From Leucobacter ruminantium (lineage in GTDB: Bacteria > Actinomycetota > Actinomycetes > Actinomycetales > Microbacteriaceae), in assembly GCF_017565705.1 (NCBI RefSeq), contig NZ_JAGDYL010000020.1:1-64000 (forward strand): DNA of 64,000 nucleotides. The letters are read 5' to 3'. Position numbers and translations under genes: made by a program. The notes under the pieces are model-generated. The model was not told the origin of the DNA and ran no database searches. It was given only the letters and a program-made list of their open reading frames with translations. How positions within the stretch are numbered: position 1 is the first letter of the stretch; each line of letters opens with the position of its first letter. This document shows positions 49,088 through 58,893 of this stretch, piece by piece.

Positions 49088-50098
49088 ATGGCGACGAAGA
49101 AGCGAAGCGGGCTCGGCCGCGGTATCGGCGCGCTGATCCCCCAGGCTCCCGTCACCGGCGAGCGGCCGGTCGACGTGTTCTTCCCGGCGGCCGGTGCGGC
49201 CGCGGCGGCGGTCGAGGCGAAGGACGCGGACGGCAGCGCTGCCGTAGACTCCCCGGCGGATGCCGAGCAGTCGCTCCAGGAGGTGCCCGGCGCTCGTCTC
49301 ACCCGGCTCGAGGTCGCCGACATCGTGCCGAACCGCTCGCAGCCGCGTACCGAGTTCGACGAGGAGGCTCTCGAAGAGCTCACTCACAGCGTGCGCGAGT
49401 TCGGCGTCTTCCAGCCCATCGTGGTGCGCGAGATCGAGAACGCCCCTGTCGAGGGCCCGCACTACGAGCTGATCATGGGCGAGCGCCGTCTCCGCGCCTC
49501 GAAGCGCGCCGGCCTCGACACGATCCCCGCGATCGTCCGCTCCACCGCCGACGAGCACATGCTGCGCGACGCGCTGCTCGAGAACCTGCACCGCGCGCAG
49601 CTCAACCCGCTCGAAGAGGCCTCGGCCTATCAGCAGCTGCTCTCCGACTTCGGGATCACGCAGGAGCAGCTCGCCGAGCGCATCGGCCGCTCGCGGCCGC
49701 AGATCTCCAACACGATCCGACTGCTGAAGCTACCCGAGCCGGTGCAGGCCCGGGTAGCGGCGGGCGTCCTCTCCGCGGGTCACGCCCGCGCCGTGCTCGC
49801 GCTCGACGGCGACAGCGAGGCGATGCAGAAGCTCGCCGACAAGATCGTCAACGAGGGACTCTCGGTGCGCGCCGCAGAGGCGGTCGCGGCTGAGACACCG
49901 AAGCGACGTCTGCCGAAGCCGCGCGCGGGCGGCGTGCAGGCGCAGCTCGGCGAGATCGCCGAGCGCCTCGGGGATCGCTTCGACACCCGGGTCTCGGTGA
50001 AGCTCGGCGCCAAGAAGGGGCAGATCATCCTCGACTTCGCGACGATCGCCGATCTCAAGCGCATCCTCTCGGAGCTCGGAGACCCCGGCTTCAGCTGA
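49088..50098 (+). CDS. parB: chromosome partitioning protein ParB
   Basis: 336 residues starting MATKKRSGLGRGIGALIP, the ParA-interacting N-terminus. CTPase/parS-clamp motifs GERRLRASKRAGL and RDALLENLHRAQLNPLEEA precede the HTH (TQEQLAERIGRSRPQISNTIRLL). The C-terminal dimer domain ends KGQIILDFATIADLKRILSEL. It loads at parS and spreads as a CTP-dependent clamp. Three exact targets lie in this window. Confidence 0.95.
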   Translation: MATKKRSGLGRGIGALIPQAPVTGERPVDVFFPAAGAAAAAVEAKDADGSAAVDSPADAEQSLQEVPGARLTRLEVADIVPNRSQPRTEFDEEALEELTHSVREFGVFQPIVVREIENAPVEGPHYELIMGERRLRASKRAGLDTIPAIVRSTADEHMLRDALLENLHRAQLNPLEEASAYQQLLSDFGITQEQLAERIGRSRPQISNTIRLLKLPEPVQARVAAGVLSAGHARAVLALDGDSEAMQKLADKIVNEGLSVRAAEAVAAETPKRRLPKPRAGGVQAQLGEIAERLGDRFDTRVSVKLGAKKGQIILDFATIADLKRILSELGDPGFS

Positions 50099-50221
50099 TC
50101 CGCCGGCCGGTTTCATCCGCGCATCCGCGCGGGTTCCGCAGGCCTCTCGTGCGAGGGATCCCTCACGGCGGTGTCAGCATGATGTCGTGTGCGGGTGAGG
50201 CGACTGTGATTGACTGGGCGT

Positions 50222-50671
50222 ATGAGTGAGGAACCGCGCATCGTCTCGGCCGCGCGAGAAGTCGCCGCCGACGCCGCCGCGATCTTCGAGCTGATCGCCG
50301 ACCCCGCGCGACAGCCCGAGTGGGACGGCAACGACAATCTTGCGGAGGCCGACATCGGTCAGCGCGTGCGGGCCGTCGGCGATGTATTCGTGATGCACAA
50401 CGTGAGCGGCAAGGTGATCGAGAATCGCGTCGTCGAGTTCGAGGAGGGGCGGCTGATCGCCTGGCTCCCGGCGATCCAGGGCGAGCCTCCGATGGGGCAG
50501 CTCTGGCGCTGGGAGCTCGAGCCGGCGGGTGAGGGGCGAACGCTCGTGCGTCACACTTACGACTGGACCGGCCTGCACGATCCCGAGCGCTTCGAACGGG
50601 CCCGCTCGTTCACCGTGGAGGGGCTGAGCCGTTCGATCGAGCGGCTCGCGGTGATCGCGGAGGCGCTCTGA
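50222..50671 (+). CDS. SRPBCC-family (START-like) protein
   Basis: The ATG at 50222 gives 149 residues. The fold is recognisable from ADAAAIFELIADPARQPEWDGND, the beta-stretch VFVMHNVSGKVIENRVVEFEEG, RTLVRHTYDWTGLHDP, and a long C-terminal helix ERARSFTVEGLSRSIERLAVIA, the helix-grip pattern of polyketide-cyclase/AHSA1-like proteins that bind small hydrophobic ligands. Ligand unknown. It is a stand-alone gene after parB. Confidence 0.8.
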   Translation: MSEEPRIVSAAREVAADAAAIFELIADPARQPEWDGNDNLAEADIGQRVRAVGDVFVMHNVSGKVIENRVVEFEEGRLIAWLPAIQGEPPMGQLWRWELEPAGEGRTLVRHTYDWTGLHDPERFERARSFTVEGLSRSIERLAVIAEAL

Positions 50672-51003
50672 GCGACGCGCACAGCGATGACCCGAGGGAT
50701 CCCTGCCCGGGGAGCGGGTGATTTCCACGCAGACGCGGTGGCGTCGGCGTGGACCGCGAGAAATCGCTGACGCGATTTCTTCTCTGCGATCCACGCGCCT
50801 CGCTCAATCCGCGGGAGGCGGCCTCTCCCCCGCCCCCGAGCCGAAACGTCGGTACGGGGCAGGGCTGACACGGCGAAGCGGGCCGCGGTTTCCGCCGGGA
50901 TCCCTTTTGCGACCGTCCCACCACTGAGAGTCGCCCGTTCGGCAATCCGAGAGCATGAAAAACGGCGGGTGCGGATTCCGCACCCGCCGTGGGAGCGAAC
51001 TGT
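50672..51003. other. intergenic region after SRPBCC gene with hairpin
   Basis: 332 bp between convergent genes. AGAAATCGC (50759-50767) pairs perfectly with GCGATTTCT (50772-50780) around a 4-nt loop and is followed by TCTCT, a plausible terminator for the + strand. A second hairpin for the - strand lies at 50962-50990. No gene seen. Confidence 0.55.
50962..50990 (-). terminator. rho-independent terminator of trxB-trxA
   Basis: A 13-bp perfect stem (ACGGCGGGTGCGG / complement) with a 3-nt loop, followed on the - strand by TTTTTCATG. It lies 13 bp after the trxA stop. Confidence 0.88.
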
Positions 51004-51327
51004 TCAGATGATGCCGGTGAGCTCGTTCTCGAGCATCGCCTTCGGCATGGCGCCGATGATCTCGCGCACCTCTTCGCCGTTCTTGAAGACCTTCATCGCG
51101 GGGATGGAGGTGATGCGGTAGCGCGCGGCGAGGTTCGGATTCTCGTCGACGTTGAGCTTGGCGATGACGAGCTTGCCCTCCTGCTCGGCGGCGATCTGGT
51201 CGAGCACCGGAGCGACGGCGCGGCAGGGCCCGCACCAGGCGGCCCAGAAGTCGACGAGCACGGGCACGTCGCTCTGCAGCACTGCGGTGTCGAACGACTG
51301 CTCGTCGACGATGATGGGTTCGGTCAT
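51004..51327 (-). CDS. trxA: thioredoxin
   Basis: ATG 51327 follows AAGGAG by 8 nt. 107 residues with the redox site W-C-G-P-C in LVDFWAAWCGPCRAVAPVL and the cis-proline segment TSIPAMKVFKNGEE. It reduces protein disulfides using electrons from TrxB, encoded 83 bp upstream in the same direction. Confidence 0.96.
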   Translation of the reverse strand: MTEPIIVDEQSFDTAVLQSDVPVLVDFWAAWCGPCRAVAPVLDQIAAEQEGKLVIAKLNVDENPNLAARYRITSIPAMKVFKNGEEVREIIGAMPKAMLENELTGII

Positions 51328-51378
51328 GATTCTTCTCCTTCGAGTCCGCGCATCGAGCCTGCCGAGATGAGCGGGTGG

Positions 51379-51403
51379 GTTCCCCTCGACAGGCTCGGGG
51401 AAC
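51379..51403. repeat. short hairpin repeat of CTCGACAGGCTCGGGG type
   Basis: GTTCCCC (51379-51385) and GGGGAAC (51397-51403) pair around CTCGACAGGCTC. Sequences of this type (read as PFPEPVEG in one frame) are common dispersed intergenic repeats in high-GC actinobacteria. It lies between trxB and trxA. Confidence 0.65.
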
Positions 51404-51410
51404 GGGCGGT

Positions 51411-52394
51411 TCAGCGGGTGGACGCGGCGAGCTGCTGCGACGCGTGGGCCGGCAGCGGCGTCTCCTCGGCGGATTCGAGCGCGGCGATGTAGTGCTCGGC
51501 GTCGAGGGCGGCGACCGTTCCGGAGGCGGCCGCGGTGACCGCCTGGCGGTAGTTGGGGTCGATGACGTCTCCCGCGGCGAAGACGCCGGGTGCCGAGGTG
51601 CGCGAGGAGCGGCCCTCGACGGCGATGGTGCCCTCGGCCGTGAGATCGAGCTTGCCGTGCACGAGGTGGGTGCGCGGATCGTTGCCGATCGCGATGAAGA
51701 GGCCGTCGAGTGCGAGTTCGCGCTCCGAGGCGTCCACGGTGTCGCGCAGCGTGACGCCGCTGATCTCGGTCTCGCCGTGGATCGCGGCGATGCTCGAGTT
51801 CCAGATGAACTCGATCTTCGGGTTGTCGAAGGCGCGCTGCTGCATGATCTTCGACGCCTTGAGCTCGTCGCGGCGGTGGATCACGTAGACCTTGTCGGCG
51901 AAGCGCGTGAGGAAGGTGGCCTCCTCCATGGCGGAGTCGCCGCCGCCGACGACGGCGATCGTCTTCTCGCGGAAGAAGAAGCCGTCGCAGGTGGCGCACC
52001 ACGAGACGCCGTGTCCCGAGAGACGATCCTCGTCGGCGAGCCCGAGCTTGCGGTAGGCGGAGCCCGTCGCGTATATGACCGTCCGGGCCTCGTGCACGGT
52101 ACCGTCGCTCGTTGTGACGCGCTTCACGTCGCCCGAGAAGTCGACCTCCGTGACGTCGTCGTACACGACCTCGGTGCCGAAGCGCTCGGCCTGCTCCTGC
52201 ATCTTCTGCATGAGTTCGGGTCCCTGGATCCCTTCGGGGAAGCCGGGGAAGTTCTCGACCTCGGTGGTGTTCATGAGCTCGCCGCCGATGTTCACCGAGC
52301 TGGCGAACAGGACCGGCTTCAGGTTCGCGCGTGCGGCATAGATCGCCGCGGTGAAACCGGCGGGGCCGGAGCCGATGATGATGATCTGGTGCAT
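51411..52394 (-). CDS. trxB: thioredoxin-disulfide reductase
   Basis: ATG 52394 follows GAGGAG by 5 nt. 327 residues with FAD-binding GSGPAGFTAAIYAAR, the redox-active C-A-T-C in VSWCATCDGFFF, the NADPH site VGGGDSAMEEATFL and the C-terminal FAD motif GVFAAGDVIDPNYRQAV. It regenerates reduced thioredoxin with NADPH. murJ, which commonly lies between DUF6049 and trxB in related genomes, is absent from the 80-bp gap upstream. Confidence 0.95.
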   Translation of the reverse strand: MHQIIIIGSGPAGFTAAIYAARANLKPVLFASSVNIGGELMNTTEVENFPGFPEGIQGPELMQKMQEQAERFGTEVVYDDVTEVDFSGDVKRVTTSDGTVHEARTVIYATGSAYRKLGLADEDRLSGHGVSWCATCDGFFFREKTIAVVGGGDSAMEEATFLTRFADKVYVIHRRDELKASKIMQQRAFDNPKIEFIWNSSIAAIHGETEISGVTLRDTVDASERELALDGLFIAIGNDPRTHLVHGKLDLTAEGTIAVEGRSSRTSAPGVFAAGDVIDPNYRQAVTAAASGTVAALDAEHYIAALESAEETPLPAHASQQLAASTR

Positions 52395-52474
52395 GAAGCT
52401 CCTCGGGCGGGATGGTGGGGTGCGGGGTCGTCGAGGGATCCGCGACAACCGGTACAACCCATCCTAGGCGCGCA

Positions 52475-54547
52475 CTATTCCGCGGCGGCGGGGTCGGCAT
52501 CGGGCGGGGTGCCGGTGTTCGCCGAGGCCGCGGTGCGGCGGCCCCGGATGCTCCGCAGCGTGCCGAAGACGAGGAGCAGGGCCGCGGCGGCGCCGAGTAC
52601 CGACAGGGCGATGGTCTCGAACCCGCTGCGGATGGTGAGGGTGAGCGTGCCGACGTAGGCGACGTGCGAGCCGGAGGTGTCCGTGACCTTGATGTTGAGC
52701 CCGGACTCTCCCGACGAGACGCGGCTGCGCACGGGCACGAGCACGCGCGAGTTGCCCTCGGCGGGCACGACGACACGGGGGAAGCCGCGCTTGCTGACGC
52801 TGAGGGCCGCGGAGGAGGGATCCGCGCGCACGTCGACCAGCGCGTCGAAGGGCAGCGAGTTGTGCAGCTGCACGGGCACCTGGGTCGATGCGCCGACGAG
52901 CTGGGTGCTCCCGGTGCTCAGCGCGCGCACGCCGAGGCGCAGCTCCTCGTCGCGCTTCGAGAACTGCCGGGCCGCCGCTTCGAAGCCCGAGTCGGGCTCG
53001 GCGTAGTGGGTGGCGAAGAGATCGAGCAGGCGGGCGCGCTGGTAGCCGGCGAGCTGCTCGGGGTGCTCGAGCACGGCGCCGACCTCGACGACGTCGGCCT
53101 CGCGTCCGGCGGCGCTGCGCAGTTGCTCGCGACGCTCCTCGAGGGGGGCGGCGGCTCGCAGGGACGCGGTGCCCTCCTGCTGGTCGGCGGCGGGCGTCGC
53201 GACGACCCAGTCGTATGAGATGAGCCGTTCGACGATCGCCGCGGTGTTGTCGGAGTCGGCCACGGCGCCGCGGTCGAGTGCGAGTACACGACCTGGCGTT
53301 CCGCTCGGAGCCGCGAGGGCGAGACGCGCCGTCGCCTCGGCGAAGCCGGCCTGACGCACGGTCTCGCTCTCGTCGGAGAGCGCCGTGCGGACGGCGTCTC
53401 CGAGCGCGGCGTCGGAGACGAGGGCTCGCTGGCCGCCGCCGAGCGCCGCCCTCGGGCCTCCCGAATGCGTCACGTTGGAGGAGTCGAGCACCGTCTCCGA
53501 GATGCCGTTGCTCTGCAGCAGGTCGAGCGTGGCTCGATCCACCTGTCCGTCGGCGGGCCACGCCACGGATTCGTCCTGCTGCGGCCAGGCGAGGAGCTCC
53601 TCCAGCGAGGGAGGCACGGGTTCGGTCTCGACGCCGTCGATATTCTCGGACGGGAAGGATCCCTGCGCGGTGATGTAGTCGAGGTTCACCGGCTGCAGCA
53701 GCTTGGGGTAGCCGAGTGCGGCCTGTGCGGCCGGGTCGGCGTCGGCGAACTGGAGCAGGAAGCTGGGCAGCTGGCTCGACTCGAGCCGCTCGAGGAAGCG
53801 GCGGGCCTGCAGAGGAGCCTCATCACCGTATCCGCGGATGGCGGCGATGATCCTGGGGTCGATCGCGAGTGTCGCCCGAGCGGCCGTCGCGGCGTCGAGG
53901 AGCGCGTCGAAGCGCGGCGCCGCCTCGTCCAGCTGCTTGCGGCTCGGCATCGCGCGCAGCTCGGTCGGCAGCACGATCGGCACGATCGTCGTGAGCCGGG
54001 TGCGAGCCTCGCCGACACCCTTCCAGACGACGGTCGTCTCCGCGCTCAGCGGGGTGATGGTCTGCCTGCGGTCGGACCTCTCGGGAGTCAGCGTCGCCCG
54101 CACCCTGTAGACGCCCGGCTTCGCCTCGGCGAGCGGCAGCTCGTCCCGCCGCACGGTCACGGAGACGGTCTGCGCGGAGGCGGTGGCCGTCTCGCCGACC
54201 TCCGCCTCGGAGACGAGCACGCCTCGCTCCGGGAAGGGCTCGTCGAGAGCCTCCTCGCCGTCGAGGGGCTGCGGGGCGATCTCGAGGCGCAGCCGGCCCC
54301 CGGCGAAGGCGGTCTCGCCGGGGTTGTCCACCTGCGCGGCGAAGCCGTAGCCGTCTTCGGTCTCGTCGAGCACCGGTTCGGTGGGTGCGATGGTCAGGCT
54401 CGGGGCGGAGGCATCTCCCTCCGTCTCCGTCTCGGCCGCTGCTCCGGTCGCACCGGTACCGGCGAGCAGCCCGCCGAACAGCCCCAGTGTCAGCGCGGCG
54501 GAGATCCAGGCGCGCCCGGAACGGCGGGAGCGGAGCGGGGACGGCAT
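52475..54547 (-). CDS. DUF6049 family secreted/membrane-anchored protein
   Basis: 690 residues. A signal peptide is clear (RSRRSGRAWISAALTLGL..., cleavage near ATGAAA, about residue 38). A large extracellular region follows, containing RLTTIVPIVLPTELRAMP and ending in beta-sandwich-like repeats (STQVPVQLHNSLPFDALVDV). A C-terminal membrane helix at about 643-665 (TIALSVLGAAAALLLVF) precedes a short basic cytoplasmic tail. This architecture and its place beside cca define DUF6049. Function unknown, probably in envelope biogenesis. Confidence 0.85.
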   Translation of the reverse strand: MPSPLRSRRSGRAWISAALTLGLFGGLLAGTGATGAAAETETEGDASAPSLTIAPTEPVLDETEDGYGFAAQVDNPGETAFAGGRLRLEIAPQPLDGEEALDEPFPERGVLVSEAEVGETATASAQTVSVTVRRDELPLAEAKPGVYRVRATLTPERSDRRQTITPLSAETTVVWKGVGEARTRLTTIVPIVLPTELRAMPSRKQLDEAAPRFDALLDAATAARATLAIDPRIIAAIRGYGDEAPLQARRFLERLESSQLPSFLLQFADADPAAQAALGYPKLLQPVNLDYITAQGSFPSENIDGVETEPVPPSLEELLAWPQQDESVAWPADGQVDRATLDLLQSNGISETVLDSSNVTHSGGPRAALGGGQRALVSDAALGDAVRTALSDESETVRQAGFAEATARLALAAPSGTPGRVLALDRGAVADSDNTAAIVERLISYDWVVATPAADQQEGTASLRAAAPLEERREQLRSAAGREADVVEVGAVLEHPEQLAGYQRARLLDLFATHYAEPDSGFEAAARQFSKRDEELRLGVRALSTGSTQLVGASTQVPVQLHNSLPFDALVDVRADPSSAALSVSKRGFPRVVVPAEGNSRVLVPVRSRVSSGESGLNIKVTDTSGSHVAYVGTLTLTIRSGFETIALSVLGAAAALLLVFGTLRSIRGRRTAASANTGTPPDADPAAAE

Positions 54548-54628
54548 GGATTCAGTCTAGGCAGTAGCCTCCTGAGCGCGCTGCGAGGAGCGGGCCGCGG
54601 AGCGCACCGGCCGCGATACTCTTGAGGG

Positions 54629-56074
54629 ATGCGCCCCATCGCCGAATCCATGGACGCCCTGCGCGCGATCGCCGACTCCGCACCCGTGGCCGAGCTCGCC
54701 TCGGCGTTCGCCGAACGCGGTCATGAGTTCGCTCTCGTCGGCGGACCGGTGCGCGACGCGCTGCTCGGCAGGCCCGTCACCGATCTCGACTTCACGACCT
54801 CGGCGCGGCCCGACGAGACGCGCGCGATCCTCGATTCCCTGACGAAGAACGTGTGGGAAGTGGGCCGCGACTTCGGCACCATCGCCGCCCGGGTGCACGG
54901 CGAGACGGTCGAGATCACGACCTACCGGGCCGAGATCTACCGCGATGACTCGCGCAAACCGGACGTCAGCTTCGGCGACACGATCGAGGGCGATCTGGTG
55001 CGCCGCGACTTCACGATCAACGCGCTCGCCCTCATGCTGCCCGAGCTGCGCCTCGTCGACGTGGGCACCGCCTCGGAGAGCGGCTTCGGCGGTCTCGAGG
55101 ATCTGCTGGCGGGCCGCATCCGCACCCCCGGCTCCCCCGAGGCTTCGTTCACCGACGACCCGCTCCGCATGCTGCGAGCCGCGCGCTTCGCCGCGCAGCT
55201 CGGCTTCGAGGTGGCGCCCGAGACCCGGTCGGCCATGGCGGAGTTCGCCGAGCGGCTCGACATCATCTCGGCCGAGCGCATCCGCGACGAGTTCGTCAAG
55301 CTGCTCACGACCGACGACCCGGTGCCTGGCATCCGCCTGCTCGTCGATACCGGGCTCGCCGACCGCTTCCTGCCCGAGCTCACCGCCCTCGTCGCCACGC
55401 AGGACGATCACGGCAGGCACAAGGACGTCTACGAGCACAGCCTCACCGTGCTGCGCCAGGCGATCGAGCTGGAAGCGGCGCGAGGCCACGATCCCTCACC
55501 CGACATCGTGCTCAGGATCGCCGCGCTGCTGCACGACATCGGCAAGCCGGCCACGCGCCGCTTCGAGCGCGGCGGCGTCACCTTCCACCACCACGATGTC
55601 GTCGGCGCGAAGCTCGCGAAGAAGCGGCTGCGCGAACTCCGCTTCGACAACGACACGGTGAAGCGGGCGGCCCGCCTCATCGAATTGCACCTGCGCTTCT
55701 TCGGGTACAGCGACCAGCAGTGGACCGACTCGGCCGTGCGCCGATACGTGCGCGACGCGGGCGGCGAGCTCGAACAGCTGCACATCCTGACCCGCGCCGA
55801 CGTGACGACGCGCAACCGTCGCAAGGCGGAGCGGCTCGAGCACGCCTACGACGACATCGAGCGGCGCATCGCCGAGCTCGCCGAGGCCGAGGAACTCGCC
55901 GCGGTGCGGCCCGAACTGGACGGCGAGCGGATCATGGAGATCCTCGGCATCCCGCCGGGACCCCTGGTGGGGCGGGCCTACAAGCACCTGCTCGAGGTGC
56001 GCCTCGACGAGGGGCCGATCGGCGAGGAGGCCGCCGAGGCGCGGTTGCGCGCCTGGTTCGCCGAGCAGGCTTGA
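54629..56074 (+). CDS. cca: CCA tRNA nucleotidyltransferase
   Basis: 481 residues. The polymerase-beta-like head has GGPVRDALLGRPVTDLDFTT with the catalytic D-x-D, then the RRDFTINALAL motif and the DDPLRMLRAARFAAQL segment. An HD domain follows (LLHDIGKPATR, H-D at about 307-308). It adds or repairs the 3' CCA end; both tRNA genes in this window lack encoded CCA, so it is needed. It is divergent from the DUF6049 gene. Confidence 0.93.
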   Translation: MRPIAESMDALRAIADSAPVAELASAFAERGHEFALVGGPVRDALLGRPVTDLDFTTSARPDETRAILDSLTKNVWEVGRDFGTIAARVHGETVEITTYRAEIYRDDSRKPDVSFGDTIEGDLVRRDFTINALALMLPELRLVDVGTASESGFGGLEDLLAGRIRTPGSPEASFTDDPLRMLRAARFAAQLGFEVAPETRSAMAEFAERLDIISAERIRDEFVKLLTTDDPVPGIRLLVDTGLADRFLPELTALVATQDDHGRHKDVYEHSLTVLRQAIELEAARGHDPSPDIVLRIAALLHDIGKPATRRFERGGVTFHHHDVVGAKLAKKRLRELRFDNDTVKRAARLIELHLRFFGYSDQQWTDSAVRRYVRDAGGELEQLHILTRADVTTRNRRKAERLEHAYDDIERRIAELAEAEELAAVRPELDGERIMEILGIPPGPLVGRAYKHLLEVRLDEGPIGEEAAEARLRAWFAEQA

Positions 56075-56202
56075 CCGGTGCCGATCGCGACCGTCGCCTC
56101 TCCCCCGTACATTCGGACGAGGACGTTGTTTCGGATGGATTCGGGCGAAGCGATCCGAATGATCGGTGAGATCCGAAGTATGGAACCGAGGTGGAGGGTG
56201 TG

Positions 56203-56958
56203 ATGAGCGCGCAGATGAAGGATCCTCGGGAATGGTTCGACGGCCGTGCACGGATCATGTTCGTGCACGCGCACCCCGACGATGAGACCATATGCACCGG
56301 CGGCACGCTCGCGGCCCTGGCCGAGGCCGGCATGGAGCCGCTGCTCGTCACGCTCACCCGCGGCGAGCGGGGCGAGGTGGTCGCGGGCCCGCTCGAGGCG
56401 CTCGCGGGCGCCCACGGCCTCGCGGTCGTGCGGCAGAACGAGCTGAAGACGGCGCTCGGCATGCTCGGCGTCGAGCGCCACGCCTTCCTCGGCGTTCCCC
56501 CGGCGCGCGCCGAGGGGCTGCCCCCGACGATCTACGAGGACTCGGGCATGGAGTGGGGCGCGGACGGCCGCGCCGTCGCCGCGCCGGACGCGAGCGATGA
56601 GGCGCTCACGAGCGCGCCCGCGGTCGAGCCGCTGAACGATCTGCTCGCGGCCGCATACCTCGCGGGAGCGCAGGGCGTCGTGAGCTACGACGACGGCGGA
56701 GGCTACGGCCATCCCGACCACCGGCTTGCGCACCGCCTCGCGCGGGCGGTCGCGCACGCGCTCGAGGTGCCGTTCTGGGAGATCGCGAGGGATCCCTCCC
56801 CCGCCGCCGAGGTGCACGACGTCGAGGCGTGGCTCGACCGCAAGACGGCGGCGCTGCGCGCTCACGCGACCCAGCTCACGGTGGACGGCGACGATATCGT
56901 GCACGTCGGCGGGCAGCGCGAGCCGATCGGCCGGAGCGAGGTCTTCCTCCGCGCGTAG
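56203..56958 (+). CDS. PIG-L/LmbE-family deacetylase (MshB/Mca-like)
   Basis: The ATG at 56203 has GGAGG upstream. 251 residues with the zinc motif H-A-H-P-D-D-E (residues 22-28) and H-P-D-H (about 172-175). The family deacetylates N-acetylglucosaminyl substrates; in actinobacteria MshB acts in mycothiol synthesis and Mca on mycothiol conjugates. Sequence alone does not separate these. It is close to the MshB length but shorter than typical MshB (about 290-300). Confidence 0.8.
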   Translation: MSAQMKDPREWFDGRARIMFVHAHPDDETICTGGTLAALAEAGMEPLLVTLTRGERGEVVAGPLEALAGAHGLAVVRQNELKTALGMLGVERHAFLGVPPARAEGLPPTIYEDSGMEWGADGRAVAAPDASDEALTSAPAVEPLNDLLAAAYLAGAQGVVSYDDGGGYGHPDHRLAHRLARAVAHALEVPFWEIARDPSPAAEVHDVEAWLDRKTAALRAHATQLTVDGDDIVHVGGQREPIGRSEVFLRA

Positions 56959-57155
56959 CGGGAGATCCCTCATCGACGGTCCGGGATCCCTCACCGCGCG
57001 CCGCGGAATCTCCCGAGCGCCCCGCCCTGGAAGATGATAGGCTGTACAGGTTGTCTGTGTTCCACGCGATTCGCGAGGTCCGCAGGCACGATGCACAAAC
57101 ACCCTCCTGCCGCAGAAATCCTGCGGCCGTGAAGTCCGAAGGAGGTGGGTCAGTA

Positions 57156-57518
57156 ATGCATACGTACGAACTCATGGTGATCCTCGATCCGGGTATCGAC
57201 GAGCGCACCGTGGCCCCCAGCATGGACAAGTTCCTCGGCGTCATCCGCAACGCGGGCGGCGAGATCGAGAACGTCGACATCTGGGGCAAGCGCCGTCTCG
57301 CATACGAGATCAAGAAGCAGTCCGAGGGCATCTACGTGGTGGTCAACTTCACCGCGAGCCCCGAGGCGACCGCCGAGCTCGACCGTCAGCTGGGTCTCTC
57401 CGAGGCCGTGCTGCGCACCAAGGTGCTCCGCGCCGACGAACTCATCGCCCAGCGCGCCGCCCAGTCGAAGCGCGATCAGGCCAAGGCCGCTCGCGCAGCC
57501 GCGAAGGTCGGCGCCTAG
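57156..57518 (+). CDS. rpsF: 30S ribosomal protein S6
   Basis: ATG 57156 with GGAGG 8 nt before. 120 residues: [19 protein letters not shown]..., then [23 protein letters not shown], the standard S6 core, with an Ala/Lys-rich C-terminus. First gene of the rpsF-ssb-rpsR-rplI operon; it pairs with S18 on the ribosome. Confidence 0.97.
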   Translation: MHTYELMVILDPGIDERTVAPSMDKFLGVIRNAGGEIENVDIWGKRRLAYEIKKQSEGIYVVVNFTASPEATAELDRQLGLSEAVLRTKVLRADELIAQRAAQSKRDQAKAARAAAKVGA

Positions 57519-57521
57519 CTC

Positions 57522-58055
57522 ATGGCCGGCGAGCCGCTGATCACCGTCGTCGGCAACCTCGTTGCCGACCCCGAGCCGCGCGTGTCGCAGGCGGGCAAGC
57601 CGTGGGTGACCTTCCGGATCGCCTCGACGCCGCGCGTGCGCGACCGTCAGACCGGCGACTGGTCCGACGGCGAGCCGCTGTGGCTCGGCTGCCGGGCCTA
57701 CGGAGAGTACGCGGACAACATCGCCGCGTCGCTCACGAAGGGCATGCGCGTCATTGTGCAGGGTCGCCTCACGCAGCGCAGCTACACCGATAACCAGGGG
57801 CAGCAGCGCACCTCCCTCGACCTCGAGGTCGAGGAGGTCGGACCGTCGCTCCGCTTCGCCACCGCTCAGGTGACGCGCGGCCAGGGGCGCGGCCAGGTGG
57901 GCGGCTTCGGCGGGTCGAACAACCAGCCGCAGGGCCAGAGCAGCTGGGGCCGCTCCGGCGGCAACGGCGGCCAGCAGGACAACCCCTGGACCGATTCGGG
58001 CCAGGGCGGATCCGGCGGCTTCGGCGGCGGTTTCGACGACGAGCAGCCCTTCTAG
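57522..58055 (+). CDS. ssb: single-stranded DNA-binding protein
   Basis: 177 residues, starting 3 bp after rpsF. OB fold in residues 1-110 ([22 protein letters not shown]...), a Gly/Gln-rich linker (120-165) and the acidic interaction tip DDEQPF. It coats ssDNA and recruits repair and replication proteins. The tip ends in Pro-Phe as required for partner binding. Confidence 0.95.
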   Translation: MAGEPLITVVGNLVADPEPRVSQAGKPWVTFRIASTPRVRDRQTGDWSDGEPLWLGCRAYGEYADNIAASLTKGMRVIVQGRLTQRSYTDNQGQQRTSLDLEVEEVGPSLRFATAQVTRGQGRGQVGGFGGSNNQPQGQSSWGRSGGNGGQQDNPWTDSGQGGSGGFGGGFDDEQPF

Positions 58056-58109
58056 ACCACTTCTTCTCCCGGGCCGCGAGCCCGGAACGCATCACGAAAG
58101 AGACCAATC

Positions 58110-58370
58110 ATGGCAGGCAAGTCCAGCGGCGCAGGCCGCAAGCCGGGTCGGGGTAAGAACGCAAAGACCCTCGCACCCGCGAAGAAGCAGACCGTCGGCG
58201 TCATCGACTACAAGGATGTCGCGACGCTGCGCAAGTTCATCTCCGAGCGCGGCAAGATCCGCGCCCGCCGCATCACCGGCGTGTCCGTCCAGGAGCAGCG
58301 ACTCATCGCGAAGGCCGTCAAGAACGCCCGCGAGATGGCCCTCCTCCCCTACGCCGGCTCCGGCCGCTGA
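58110..58370 (+). CDS. rpsR: 30S ribosomal protein S18
   Basis: 86 residues with [27 protein letters not shown], the S18 core. The N-terminus is Gly/Lys-rich and lacks the cysteines of zinc-binding S18 paralogues, so this is the C-minus form. It is 54 bp after ssb and partners S6. Confidence 0.96.
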   Translation: MAGKSSGAGRKPGRGKNAKTLAPAKKQTVGVIDYKDVATLRKFISERGKIRARRITGVSVQEQRLIAKAVKNAREMALLPYAGSGR

Positions 58371-58389
58371 GCCGCGAAGGAGTTACATC

Positions 58390-58839
58390 ATGGCGAAGGT
58401 TATTCTGACCAACGAGGTCCAGGGCCTCGGTTCCGCCGGTGACGTCGTCGACGTCAAGACCGGTTACGCGCGCAACTACCTCGTGCCCCAGGGCTACGCG
58501 GTGCACTGGACCCGCGGTGGCGAGGCCCAGGTCGCACAGCTCCGCGCGGCGCGCGAGGCCCGTGCGCTCGCCTCGGTCGAGGACGCGCAGGCGCTCAAGG
58601 CCAAGCTCCAGGAGGGCAAGATCCGCCTGCAGGCGAAGACCGGCACCGGTGGCCGCCTCTTCGGCTCGGTGAAGCCCGCGGCCGTCGCAGCCGCCGTGTC
58701 CGAGGCCGGCATCGGCGAGATCGACAAGCGCAAGATCACCGTGCCGTCGATCAAGACGACCGGCGAGTACAAGGTCGTCGCGCACCTGCACGAGGGCGTC
58801 GACGCCGAGATCACCCTGCAGGTCATCTCGCAGCGCTGA
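58390..58839 (+). CDS. rplI: 50S ribosomal protein L9
   Basis: ATG 58390 with AAGGAG upstream. 149 residues: the N-domain signature [22 protein letters not shown] (read in part) and the C-domain [15 protein letters not shown]. It binds 23S rRNA domain V and influences frame maintenance. It is followed by a strong hairpin terminator. Confidence 0.96.
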   Translation: MAKVILTNEVQGLGSAGDVVDVKTGYARNYLVPQGYAVHWTRGGEAQVAQLRAAREARALASVEDAQALKAKLQEGKIRLQAKTGTGGRLFGSVKPAAVAAAVSEAGIGEIDKRKITVPSIKTTGEYKVVAHLHEGVDAEITLQVISQR

Positions 58840-58857
58840 TCGCCGAACGGCATCCCC

Positions 58858-58893
58858 GAAGCGGGGCGGAGGGTCTTCCCTCCGCCCCGCTTC
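58858..58893 (+). terminator. terminator of rpsF-rplI operon
   Basis: A 16-bp perfect stem (GAAGCGGGGCGGAGGG with its complement) with loop TCTT, 18 bp after the rplI stop. Followed by TGCGTGTG rather than a U-run. Confidence 0.8.

Noticed and set aside
52013-52027. Another parS site antisense to trxB, suggested by VSRET in a shadow frame
   Set aside because: The DNA reads GTGTCCCGAGAGACG, not GTTTCACGTGAAAC.
54629-55661. Alternative frames in the cca region, including a 238-codon Arg/Ser-rich one
   Set aside because: Composition is typical of frame-shifted high-GC coding sequence; cca motifs are in the annotated frame.
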